From the NCBI GenBank assembly GCA_014729795.1, contig WJJI01000047.1, positions 1 through 54,916 on the forward strand: DNA of 54,916 nt, in the 5' to 3' direction. The notes beneath the pieces were generated by a model that worked only from the letters and a program-made list of their open reading frames with translations, did no database searches and was not told the DNA's origin. The position numbers were made by a program, and so were the translations under genes. Source of the DNA: Candidatus Moraniibacteriota bacterium (GTDB taxonomy: Bacteria; Patescibacteriota; Minisyncoccia; CAIUEV01; JAHKAQ01). This document shows, in pieces, positions 43,351-51,518 of this stretch. The stretch's first letter is position 1. The number at the start of each line of letters is the position of its first letter.

Positions 43351-43375
43351 AAAAGCCCTCAATGCGGGAGAGGGC
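43349..43375 (-). terminator. Rho-independent terminator on the minus strand
   Basis: Read on the minus strand, GCCCTC / GAGGGC encloses a 9-nt loop (TCCCGCATT) and is followed by at least six T. It ends the candidate small RNA and could also end the LytR_C transcript. Confidence 0.85.
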
Positions 43376-43472
43376 ATGAATCCCTTGAAAATAAATATCG
43401 GAAAAAAAATATTTTTCCCCGGGTTTCAGGTGGGTTTCAGTTTTTCCGCTCTCCGTTCTGAAGGCTTTTCCA

Positions 43473-43494
43473 TGCCAATAATATTAAATTGGCA
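43473..43494. repeat. Inverted repeat TGCCAAT-N8-ATTGGCA
   Basis: Perfect 7-bp arms flank an 8-bp AT-rich spacer. It lies at the predicted 5' end of the small RNA, just downstream of its -10 box, so it is either an operator or the first hairpin of the RNA. Confidence 0.7.
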
Positions 43495-43500
43495 AATGAT

Positions 43501-43529
43501 ATTATAGTTTGTAATATTATTTTTGTTAA
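43501..43529 (-). promoter_or_regulatory. Minus-strand promoter of the candidate small RNA
   Basis: On the minus strand TTAACA (43529-43524) and a perfect TATAAT (43506-43501) are exactly 17 bp apart. It lies downstream of the LytR_C stop codon, so it serves a separate transcript. Confidence 0.7.
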
Positions 43530-43601
43530 GAGCCTTACCGTGAAATATTAACCGTGGGTGGGCCAGATAAGTTCGGATTAATTTTAATGGCTATATTAAT
43601 C

Positions 43602-44723
43602 TTAATCATTATTAATCTCCGGTTCTGAATTCGTGGTAATGGAATCTTTTCCTAAAATTATTAATATATCCGCTGTAGATGTAGATTCTCGTTCTGGAAT
43701 TTGTTCCTTAACCTCAAATTCAAACTCTTGGGTTAGCATTTTTATTATTGGCTCTTTTTCTTGACCGGATAAATTAATTATTACTGTTTTATTAAAGTTT
43801 TGATTTTGCGCGTTACCAACATCAATATTTTTTTCAAAACTTAATTCCTGAAGTTTGTCTGAATAATCTCCGGCTAAACCGGTCTTTTTTGTTCCATTTC
43901 TGATCTCCACTTTTACTGATCCAAGTAGTTGGTTTAGCTGTTCTTGGTTTATTTCTGGCTTTTGTTCAGCTTCAGCGTCAGCTTGTTGGTTATCTTGGGT
44001 GTTATCATTTAGATTTTTTTTTGCCGGTTTTAAACTATCTTGAAAAAATATTGGCCCGGAATTAATAATTTGGTGGTCTTGCTCGCGATAAATATGAATT
44101 TTTCTTGATTTGGGAAAAATCACAATCAAGTCATTATTTTGAGCATCTTCAAAAAATGGTTCTTGGTCTTTGAAGTATTGAGCATCCTTAATTTCCGTGA
44201 TAATGGGCTGTTCGTCATTGGGAATGGAAATTAGGGACTCAAGATCTTTTATAATCTGATTCTTTTCATTTTCAGCTAATATTTTACCTTTACTTATTTT
44301 TTTTAGTTCTTGGTTTTCCTTAATAATATTTTGATTTTGAATAAAGAGCAGAATTGCAATATTGATAATTGCCAAAATCAGGATAAAGATAACTATCCTT
44401 AAAATCCAACCAAGAATATTTACTTTTTTATTTGAGGTTATTTCCTGATTATCTTGAGTTTGATTTTTGGAAGTTTGTGTCGAATCGTACTGAATCTTGG
44501 CTTGTTCTTTTTCTTGCTCTTCTTTATGCTTGCTTAAATTCTTAAGCCATTTTTTTTGATTTGTTTGCTTTTTGTTTTGATTTTTAACCTTTTTGCTCTT
44601 TTGGGTTAAGTTTTTGGATTGTTTTTTGCCCTGTTCAGCCTTATTATGAGCTTTTTTTTTCGACTTGCTATTGATTGATGTTTTTCTCTTAGTTGTTTTT
44701 GTAGATGATTTTTTTTTGCTCAT
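43602..44723 (-). CDS. LytR C-terminal-domain membrane protein
   Basis: The 373-residue protein has a very Lys-rich, low-complexity cytoplasmic N-terminus (about 1-100), one membrane helix (about 105-130), a coiled-coil stretch, and an extracytoplasmic LytR_C domain (about 265-355). The last is recognised by VKVEIRNGTKKTGLAGDYSDKL and DILIILGKD. The LytR-Cps2A-Psr catalytic domain is absent. LytR_C domains occur in envelope proteins but their exact role is unclear. It is divergent from the GalT-like gene. Confidence 0.75.
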   Translation of the reverse strand: MSKKKSSTKTTKRKTSINSKSKKKAHNKAEQGKKQSKNLTQKSKKVKNQNKKQTNQKKWLKNLSKHKEEQEKEQAKIQYDSTQTSKNQTQDNQEITSNKKVNILGWILRIVIFILILAIINIAILLFIQNQNIIKENQELKKISKGKILAENEKNQIIKDLESLISIPNDEQPIITEIKDAQYFKDQEPFFEDAQNNDLIVIFPKSRKIHIYREQDHQIINSGPIFFQDSLKPAKKNLNDNTQDNQQADAEAEQKPEINQEQLNQLLGSVKVEIRNGTKKTGLAGDYSDKLQELSFEKNIDVGNAQNQNFNKTVIINLSGQEKEPIIKMLTQEFEFEVKEQIPERESTSTADILIILGKDSITTNSEPEINND

Positions 44724-44914
44724 TTTTATGGAATTTTACTTTTTTGAAAATATAAATTATTATAACATTTTTTAAAACAATGTGGAAATTTTCCTTTCTG
44801 GCCAATATAATGCTAGTTTTGAGAAATTTAATAAAAATTAAATATTAAAATTTAATAAAAACTTAAACTTATGATATGATCGTAGAAATAATATTTTAAT
44901 ATTTTGCATCAATA

Positions 44915-45878
44915 ATGAGCGAGCTAAGAAAAGATTACTTTTTTGATGATTATGTAATTTTTAATAAGCAAAGAAAAAAAAGACCAAAAGATTATTACAC
45001 GAATATTTCACAAGAAGCAACCTTAAATCAAGGTGATTGTTTTTTTTTGTCCAGGTAATGAAGACAGCACCCCTAAAGAAATTACTCGCTGGCCAAACCA
45101 ACAAGATTGGCAAATTAGGGTTTTTCCAAATAAATATCCGGTGATTGATAATAAAAATCAAAAACATACTCGAGGTGAAAATTCAAAATTTATCAATAGA
45201 AAAAAAATCAAGGGAGTTCATGAGATTATTGTTGAGTCAAGAGAACATAACGCTCAAATGAGTGACCTGGGGCTGCATTATTTAAAGCAAGTTTTGGTTA
45301 TTTATTTTGAACGTTTGAAAAAATTAAAACAGCAAGATTCAATCAAATATGTTGCTATATTTAAAAATCACGGTGAAAGAGCCGGAGCTTCATTAAAGCA
45401 TACCCACACTCAAATAGTTGCTTATTCAAAAATTCCCGCGGTTATTCAAGCCAAAGAACAAGTTTGTAAGCAGCGTAGTTGCGGTTATTGTGAAATTATT
45501 AAATATGAAAAAAAACATCAAAAGAGAGTAGGTTTTGAAAACCAAAATTTTATCGCCATTACTCCCTTTGCCGCAAAGTATGCTTATGAAATTTGGATTT
45601 TACCAAAAAAACATTTGGTTGATTTTGCTCAATTCAACCAAGAAATGTTAATTGATTTAGCGGCAATCATGCATAAAATCTTTAAAAAAATTACTCAATT
45701 GAATTGTGATTATAATATGATCTTTCAATATGGAGTTAAGGATTTGCACGTTCAAATAATTTTTACTCCAAGGATTGATAATTTTGCCGGATTTGAGATT
45801 GCTACCGGAACAATAATCAATAGTGTTTTCCCTGAAGAAGCAGCTTATTTTTACGCAAAAGACAATATAAGCTTTTAA
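44915..45878 (+). CDS. GalT-like nucleotidylyltransferase with an apparent +1 frameshift
   Basis: The HIT-superfamily GalT fold transfers uridylyl (or adenylyl) groups between sugar phosphates. The N-terminus starts at ATG 44915 (MSELRKDYFFDDYVIFNKQRKKRP, typical GalT) and runs to ...GDCFF. There a run of nine T (45040-45048) shifts the frame; with eight T it would continue as CFFCPGNEDSTP. The track ORF begins only at GTG 45033. Reconstructed length is 320 aa. The Zn-type CxxC (CFFCPG) would span the shift. The active-site motif is NHGERAGASLKHTHTQ (HxH), and a second CxxC-type motif, RSCGYCEI, is present. It could be a sequencing error, slippage or a pseudogene. Confidence 0.75.
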
Positions 45879-45926
45879 TAGAAAATTTTAAGCTAATATT
45901 TGAGCTAATAACAATTAAGAGATCTA

Positions 45927-47093
45927 ATGAATTTAAATCAATTTTGTCATACCGGCTTAAATTATAAAGTTAGAAAACCTGGGCCAGCATTGGTTAAAAT
46001 CATGAAAAAATTAAGAAAAATTAGAAAAAGAAAGCTTTGCGGGCTTTGCGCTATTGGAGAATTTATCGTGGATATTATCACGGAAAAATCCAATCTTGAA
46101 GAGGCCTCGGAGACAACCGATTTTCATGATCGGCCGGGCGGTTCACCGGCCAACGTAGCGGTTAATTTTTTCAAAGTCGGTTCTCGCTCTCATCTGATTG
46201 CCAAAATTGGTAATGATTATAGAGGCAAGTTTTTACTTAAACAATTAAATAAAGAGTTGTTTCCGCATGATGGTATTGTAATAGACAAGCAAAAACCAAC
46301 CACAAAATTATTATCAGCTACAGGAAATAAATATTTAGGGGATATAACCAAACCAATAAGAAAAGCTGATGTGAATTTACATATCAAGGAAGTTGATTTA
46401 AATTTAGTAAAAAGTTCTTTTGTTGTAGTAAGCGGAGTTTTTTCAATTGAATATCCAAAAACTCGCGAAACAATCCTTAAAACTCTTAAGGAAGTACACA
46501 ATAATGACCAATTGATTTTAATTGATCCGAATTTTAACGGTTACTCGCGCTTTTGGGGTTTTGATGAACGTAAGCCAAAGGCAATTCAGTATAGTATACA
46601 AATAAACAAAGAATCAAAATTGCCAACCGGTACAATAAAAAAAATTGATGATTTTCTGCAAAAATATTATGGTTTAGCTGACATTATTACCCCTTCGGTT
46701 GAAGATTATTTACGCTATTTTGGTAATGACACCAAGCAACCTAAACAAATGGCCCGGAAATTTTACGAAATTTCAAATAAAGCTTTAGTAATTTTATCAA
46801 TGGGAGCCAAGGGGAATATTTTATACGATGGTTTAAACTATTATCACATTCCAGCCTATAAAGATGTAAAAGTAGTTTGCACTAATGGAGCAGGGGATGC
46901 GATGAATGCGGGTTTTTTAGCGGGTTTAGAAAGGAGTAGCACTTACGAAGAAATTATTTACAGCTGCGCCTTGGGAAATGTTTTAGGGGCAATAACCACC
47001 TCGAAATACGGTTCCTGGATCGAATTTCCAGGATTGGGAAAGTGGTATACTTTAGGTCGGAAATTAATGAACAATCATTTAAAAATCCTTTAA
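45927..47093 (+). CDS. PfkB-family sugar kinase
   Basis: The 388-residue protein is a ribokinase/fructokinase-type kinase. It shows the first PfkB signature around PGGSPANVAVNFFKVG, an FDPN-like IDPNFNGYSRFW, and the second signature CTNGAGDAMNAGFLAG with the catalytic Asp in GAGDA. A 40-residue basic N-terminal extension precedes the fold. It phosphorylates a sugar or nucleoside with ATP; the substrate cannot be read from the sequence. It lies 49 nt after the GalT-like gene and before a GT4 glycosyltransferase, which suggests a sugar-activation cassette. Confidence 0.87.
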   Translation: MNLNQFCHTGLNYKVRKPGPALVKIMKKLRKIRKRKLCGLCAIGEFIVDIITEKSNLEEASETTDFHDRPGGSPANVAVNFFKVGSRSHLIAKIGNDYRGKFLLKQLNKELFPHDGIVIDKQKPTTKLLSATGNKYLGDITKPIRKADVNLHIKEVDLNLVKSSFVVVSGVFSIEYPKTRETILKTLKEVHNNDQLILIDPNFNGYSRFWGFDERKPKAIQYSIQINKESKLPTGTIKKIDDFLQKYYGLADIITPSVEDYLRYFGNDTKQPKQMARKFYEISNKALVILSMGAKGNILYDGLNYYHIPAYKDVKVVCTNGAGDAMNAGFLAGLERSSTYEEIIYSCALGNVLGAITTSKYGSWIEFPGLGKWYTLGRKLMNNHLKIL

Positions 47094-47178
47094 ATAATAT
47101 TGAATATAATGGTTAAAAAAAGGAGTGTTTTTTTATTTTTATAAAAATTTGTTAATAATTTTAATATTTAATTATCAT

Positions 47179-48573
47179 ATGTTGAAAAAAACCAAGGATC
47201 AAAAATTTAACCAATCAAAAAGAAAGCACGTTTTAATGATTACCAATCATGGTTGCCATGCTCCTAAGATAACTGTGACCATCGATACAGCCGGCCAAAA
47301 TTTTTATGTTAATGATTACTGCAAGACTTTGGTGCACCTTGGATATAAAGTGACTATTTTAAACAGAGGGGGGTTTTGTCATCCAATCAACAAAAACCGA
47401 CACACCGGGATTGTGTATTACAGCGAAGAATGGGGCGAGGAGATTGGCGATTTTTGCCGAATTATTTATCTTGAAGATGAAAATAAGAAATTTATCGAAA
47501 AAGAAAAATTAACTCAAGAAGGAATCAAACAAGAAGTGGATGATTTTTTTAAAAAATGTGAAATTATAAACCTAGATTTAAAAAAGATCTATTATATGAA
47601 TTCGCATTATTGGGATTCAGGAATATTAGGATTAATGATTAACAAAGAAATCCAAAAAAAAGGTGTTAAAAAAATTCCTCATGTCTGGACCGCTCATTCT
47701 TTAGGAATTTTAAAACAAAAAAACTATAAAGATGAAGACCCGGAAGTGGTTAAAAAATTGAACTTTGAGCAAAGAATTGCTTATGAAAAAAAGGTACTAA
47801 ACGAAGTTGATGGAGTGGTGGCTAACGCAAAGGTCATTAAGGAAGTTTTGCCTGAATATGGGGTGGATATAAAAAGTGAATTTTGGTTTCCCCCCGGAGT
47901 TGACACCACTAATTATCATCCGCGAAACAAAGAAGATTGTCTCGCGGCTATTCGAATTTTAGTTGAGGAAACCGGGATGAATCAAAAACAAATAATCCAG
48001 ATAATAGAAAATAAAGTTGTGTTTTTTGAAATTAGTCGAACTCAAGAATCTAAAAGAAAAGATGTGGTTTTGCAAGCTTATCAGCAATTAAAAAATAGAG
48101 ATCAAGCTTACTTAATCATGGCTATTAATCAAGGAAGTTCAGCTTATAATCAGCTCATAAAGCTTTTCAAAACTGGCGATAATGGCGATAATCAGGATAT
48201 TGTTTTGTTGGATCGATTTATCAAGAGAAACGAAGGAGCTGAATTATATGCTTTAAGCGATGTTTTTGTAACCGCAAGCCAGGTAGAGAGCTGGGGGATG
48301 ACCAGCCATGAAGCTGCCGCCAGTGAATGCGCGATTATTGCTTCTCAATATGTTCCTTCAGTTTATGAAGTTTTAAAACCCGAAGCGGCTATAATTGTTT
48401 CCGGCGATAGGCCCGAAGATTACACTCAAGCCATGGATCGATTAATTCAGGATAAAAAATTAAGAATAAAATTAGCCGGGAAAGCGAAAACCAAAGTATT
48501 TGATCATTATTCATGGCTGTCTTTAAGTAAAAATTTTTTAGATCAAATGAAAACACAAGGGGTGGTGGAATAA
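47179..48573 (+). CDS. GT4-family glycosyltransferase, sucrose-synthase-like
   Basis: The protein has the GT-B fold of family GT4. Its N-terminus TIDTAGQNFYVNDYCKTLVHLGYKVTIL resembles the DTGGQ...YV region of sucrose and sucrose-phosphate synthases, with VWTAHSLGILK like their TGHSLG motif. The donor-site E-x7-E region is ALSDVFVTASQVESWGMTSHEAAASE. ATG at 47179 is preferred, giving 464 residues; the track start (GTG 47125) adds a hydrophobic leader and abuts a GGAG that is too close to act. It probably makes a soluble disaccharide or glycan, using the sugars activated upstream. Confidence 0.8.
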   Translation: MLKKTKDQKFNQSKRKHVLMITNHGCHAPKITVTIDTAGQNFYVNDYCKTLVHLGYKVTILNRGGFCHPINKNRHTGIVYYSEEWGEEIGDFCRIIYLEDENKKFIEKEKLTQEGIKQEVDDFFKKCEIINLDLKKIYYMNSHYWDSGILGLMINKEIQKKGVKKIPHVWTAHSLGILKQKNYKDEDPEVVKKLNFEQRIAYEKKVLNEVDGVVANAKVIKEVLPEYGVDIKSEFWFPPGVDTTNYHPRNKEDCLAAIRILVEETGMNQKQIIQIIENKVVFFEISRTQESKRKDVVLQAYQQLKNRDQAYLIMAINQGSSAYNQLIKLFKTGDNGDNQDIVLLDRFIKRNEGAELYALSDVFVTASQVESWGMTSHEAAASECAIIASQYVPSVYEVLKPEAAIIVSGDRPEDYTQAMDRLIQDKKLRIKLAGKAKTKVFDHYSWLSLSKNFLDQMKTQGVVE

Positions 48574-48657
48574 AAAAATCATTAACCAATCGATTTTTGT
48601 TTTCAATATATAAAAAAAATGTTAAAGTAAAAAAAATTATATTAAAGAAAAATATAC

Positions 48658-51483
48658 ATGCAAGATAATAAAAAAATAAACTTTATATACTTTTATTTAT
48701 TATTAGTAGTTGGATGCTTTAGCTTGGTTTTATTTTTTTACTCAGCCATAATTATTGGATTGGTAATTTTGGCTATTTTGATTTTAGCCGGTATTTTTTT
48801 GAATTACTCAACACCGATTCTTTCAGGAATTTTTAAACAATTTTTTCTTGAATCAAAATACCGGTTGATGCATACAAGAAAAGGAGTTTTTAGGTTTTTA
48901 TTAAAAACCAAATTAAATTTATTGGGTTTTTTTGTGATTATATTTAATGATGCTTACTCAAGTTATGAATTAATGAACCCTAAAAAACCAAAAAGAGCTG
49001 AGCAATCAAGAAATGGAATTAAATTTTCATCCGAGCAGTATCCAAAGCCTATATTTAAAATTCACCAAAAAAGACGAAAAATAGCGGCAATAATCTCCTT
49101 CTTTTCCTGTTTAGCCATTGTGTGTTTATTGATCTTTTTACCCAATAGGTTGCCAGCATTGGCAGGCGTTTATGAGAAATCAATTTGGCGCTATTTTTTT
49201 ACCTGGGATGAAAAAAAAGTCATTGGTTGGTTTGCTTCAAAACAAGTTGCTCATGATTTGGAAACAAAACACACAAGATTTAAAAACATTATTAATAATT
49301 ATCATTTAGAAGATAATAGTATAGGCATGGATAAAATTGAAAATTTGATACCAACCATAGAACAAGTGGACTCTAACATAGAACAAGTGGATTTTAGCTT
49401 GGATGATGGAACGCAAACTGGTCAAATGGCATATTGGAACAATGAGGAAAATCGATGGTATCACACTGAAATAAATGATCTTTATTGGGATCATAATAAC
49501 AAAAGATTGGGCGTTGGAACCGCCAATCCAAGATCGGTTTTTAGCTTGAAAGGTAACCGGGGTTTAATTATTGAAAATCAAGGAACAGATTATTGGAATT
49601 TACAAACTTTCATTGATGGATCCTTGAGATTTAACCAAAGTTCTGGATTAACTAGGTTAATAATGAATCAAGGAGGTAATATTGGGATTAACAATTTATC
49701 GCCAAACCGAAAACTTGAAATCACGGATAATACATCCGCTCAATTAAGATTAAGCTATGATCAGAGTAATTATTTTGATATGCAATCTTTAAGCGATGGC
49801 GATGTTTATGTAAATCCTTCAGGTTCTGGTATTGGTTTTTGGGAAAATAATCCTACACCTTCATCTTGGTTGGGCGGAAATGCTAATGTCTTGCATGTTT
49901 CCAGAGGATCAAAAGAAGCTGCTGAATTAGTACTGGACGGAACAGCGAGGTTTTATTTTAGAGGAGGAGTAACTCATGCAAGATTAGGTTCTTTAACTAA
50001 TAATAATTTTATTTTTGACATCCACAGATCTCCGGTCATGCATTTATCCTCAAGCGGTTTAATAATTAGCAATGCCTCGGCGACAACCTCTGCTCGTAAA
50101 TTGGAATCATATGATCGTTCCAATCCTCAACTAAGATTATCTCAAAATCCTGGAAGCGTATACACAGATATGGGAACTAACAATAGCGGAGTATTAGATA
50201 TTTCGCCAACCGGAAGCACAGTAAGAGTAAACTATAATGGCTCTCCTTATTATTCTTCTACTCGTAGCGGTACAGAATTTGTTTTAGACCCAACAACTGG
50301 CTCGGCAAGAACAATTTTGGGCGCATATGATGCTCAAGGAGCGCCTTGGTCAGTGTTTGGGAATAATTTTTACATAACAAATAGCGATTTCGGAAGAATT
50401 GATTCCACTTGGTCTGGCTGGGGCTTTGTTTTTGACGGCCGGCCGGCTGAGGATCTGTTTAAGATGACTTATGTAGGAGCGGGAGGGGCTACAAAAACTT
50501 CGAAATTTGCAGTCACAGCCAACGGTAGTATTTATGCAGGTAATAATTTAGGGGCAAATCCAAGGCCCAATCCTGCCAATACTTTTTACTTTAATGGAGC
50601 AACCGGCCGCCTAGGAGTTAATAGAATGGGAGCGCCTGATAGAAGAATTGAAAGTGTTGACAACGCTAATCCACAATTAAGGCTTACCCACACCCCGGCA
50701 ACCGCTTTTGTAGATTTACGATCCGACAGTAACGGAGATTTATACATATCCTCAAACAACACCGTAGGTAATACCGATATTTATCTTGACGGCGCGATTA
50801 TTCATACTTCTGATGTTGCCAAGAAAAAAGACATAAGAGCATTGGAGTATGGACTTAAAGATGTGATGAAATTAAATCCGGTTAATTATAATTGGAAAAA
50901 TGGCGGTAAAGCGGAAATTGGTTTTATTGCTCAGGAATTAAAAAATATTATTCCGGAGGTGGTACATGGCAAGGATGGCAACATGGGAGTGGCATACGCT
51001 CAATTAACCGCTCTTGCAATTAAAGCAATTCAAGAGCAACAAATCCAAATTGAGGAAATAAAATTAGCAAACAAAGAACAAACAGAAAAGATTACTAATT
51101 TGACTCAAAATACCGAGCTGATTAAAGATAGGCAGGAATTAAATGAACAATATTATAAAGATTTAACCAGTGAAGTAGCATTCATTGATGAAAGATTTGA
51201 AGATTTAGATAAAATAATCGAGGATCATGAGGAAAAAATTGAGGAATTGGAAGGTAATCCAGATTATCAAAAAGGTTCATTTGTTATAAAAAAGGGGGAG
51301 GAATCCATCAAAGTTGATACAAAAATAATTCATAAAGAATCATTAATATTTTTAAGTCCTGTAGGAGAAAAGCCAGTTAGCTGGATTATTTCAGATATCG
51401 ATGAAGGAGAAAGCTTTGAAGTTTTATTAGATCAAAAAGCTCAAGAAGATATTAAGTTTAACTGGTGGATCTTGGCGGATTAA
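48658..51483 (+). CDS. Membrane-anchored fibre protein with S74 intramolecular chaperone
   Basis: The 941-residue protein has two hydrophobic segments near residues 12-45 and one at about 140-160. A long Asn/Ser/Gly-rich beta region follows, with at least three repeats built on NPQLRLS/AQLRLS and DGDVYVNPSG or NGDLYISSN. At about 715-790 lies a Peptidase_S74 domain: TSDVAKKKDIRALEYGLKDVMKLNPVNYNW and IGFIAQELKNIIPEVV; the Ser of TSD and a following Lys correspond to the self-cleavage site. A coiled coil (about 785-870) and a small beta domain end the chain. S74 domains trimerise phage tail spikes, so this is probably a trimeric surface fibre. Confidence 0.85.
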   Translation: MQDNKKINFIYFYLLLVVGCFSLVLFFYSAIIIGLVILAILILAGIFLNYSTPILSGIFKQFFLESKYRLMHTRKGVFRFLLKTKLNLLGFFVIIFNDAYSSYELMNPKKPKRAEQSRNGIKFSSEQYPKPIFKIHQKRRKIAAIISFFSCLAIVCLLIFLPNRLPALAGVYEKSIWRYFFTWDEKKVIGWFASKQVAHDLETKHTRFKNIINNYHLEDNSIGMDKIENLIPTIEQVDSNIEQVDFSLDDGTQTGQMAYWNNEENRWYHTEINDLYWDHNNKRLGVGTANPRSVFSLKGNRGLIIENQGTDYWNLQTFIDGSLRFNQSSGLTRLIMNQGGNIGINNLSPNRKLEITDNTSAQLRLSYDQSNYFDMQSLSDGDVYVNPSGSGIGFWENNPTPSSWLGGNANVLHVSRGSKEAAELVLDGTARFYFRGGVTHARLGSLTNNNFIFDIHRSPVMHLSSSGLIISNASATTSARKLESYDRSNPQLRLSQNPGSVYTDMGTNNSGVLDISPTGSTVRVNYNGSPYYSSTRSGTEFVLDPTTGSARTILGAYDAQGAPWSVFGNNFYITNSDFGRIDSTWSGWGFVFDGRPAEDLFKMTYVGAGGATKTSKFAVTANGSIYAGNNLGANPRPNPANTFYFNGATGRLGVNRMGAPDRRIESVDNANPQLRLTHTPATAFVDLRSDSNGDLYISSNNTVGNTDIYLDGAIIHTSDVAKKKDIRALEYGLKDVMKLNPVNYNWKNGGKAEIGFIAQELKNIIPEVVHGKDGNMGVAYAQLTALAIKAIQEQQIQIEEIKLANKEQTEKITNLTQNTELIKDRQELNEQYYKDLTSEVAFIDERFEDLDKIIEDHEEKIEELEGNPDYQKGSFVIKKGEESIKVDTKIIHKESLIFLSPVGEKPVSWIISDIDEGESFEVLLDQKAQEDIKFNWWILAD

Positions 51484-51518
51484 TGCCTTATTAAATAATT
51501 CTAATTGATTGAATTAAG

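Larger units (their letters stand above)
43349..43494 (-). ncRNA. Candidate independent small RNA, about 145 nt
   Basis: Between two convergent genes the minus strand has a near-consensus promoter, a predicted start near 43494 and an intrinsic terminator at 43375-43349. The RNA begins with a hairpin (TGCCAAT/ATTGGCA) that competes with a closing helix GGCATG/CATGCC around a structured core. The core contains a direct repeat CTGAAACCC-AC-CTGAAACCC and several GGA triplets. No long ORF lies in it. It does not match what I know of tmRNA, RNase P RNA or SRP RNA. I could not test 6S RNA or other families. Confidence 0.55.

Noticed and set aside
47125-47178. GTG start of the GT4 gene with a hydrophobic leader
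   Set aside because: GGAG directly abuts the GTG with no spacing, and GT4 enzymes of this type are soluble; ATG 47179 fits better.
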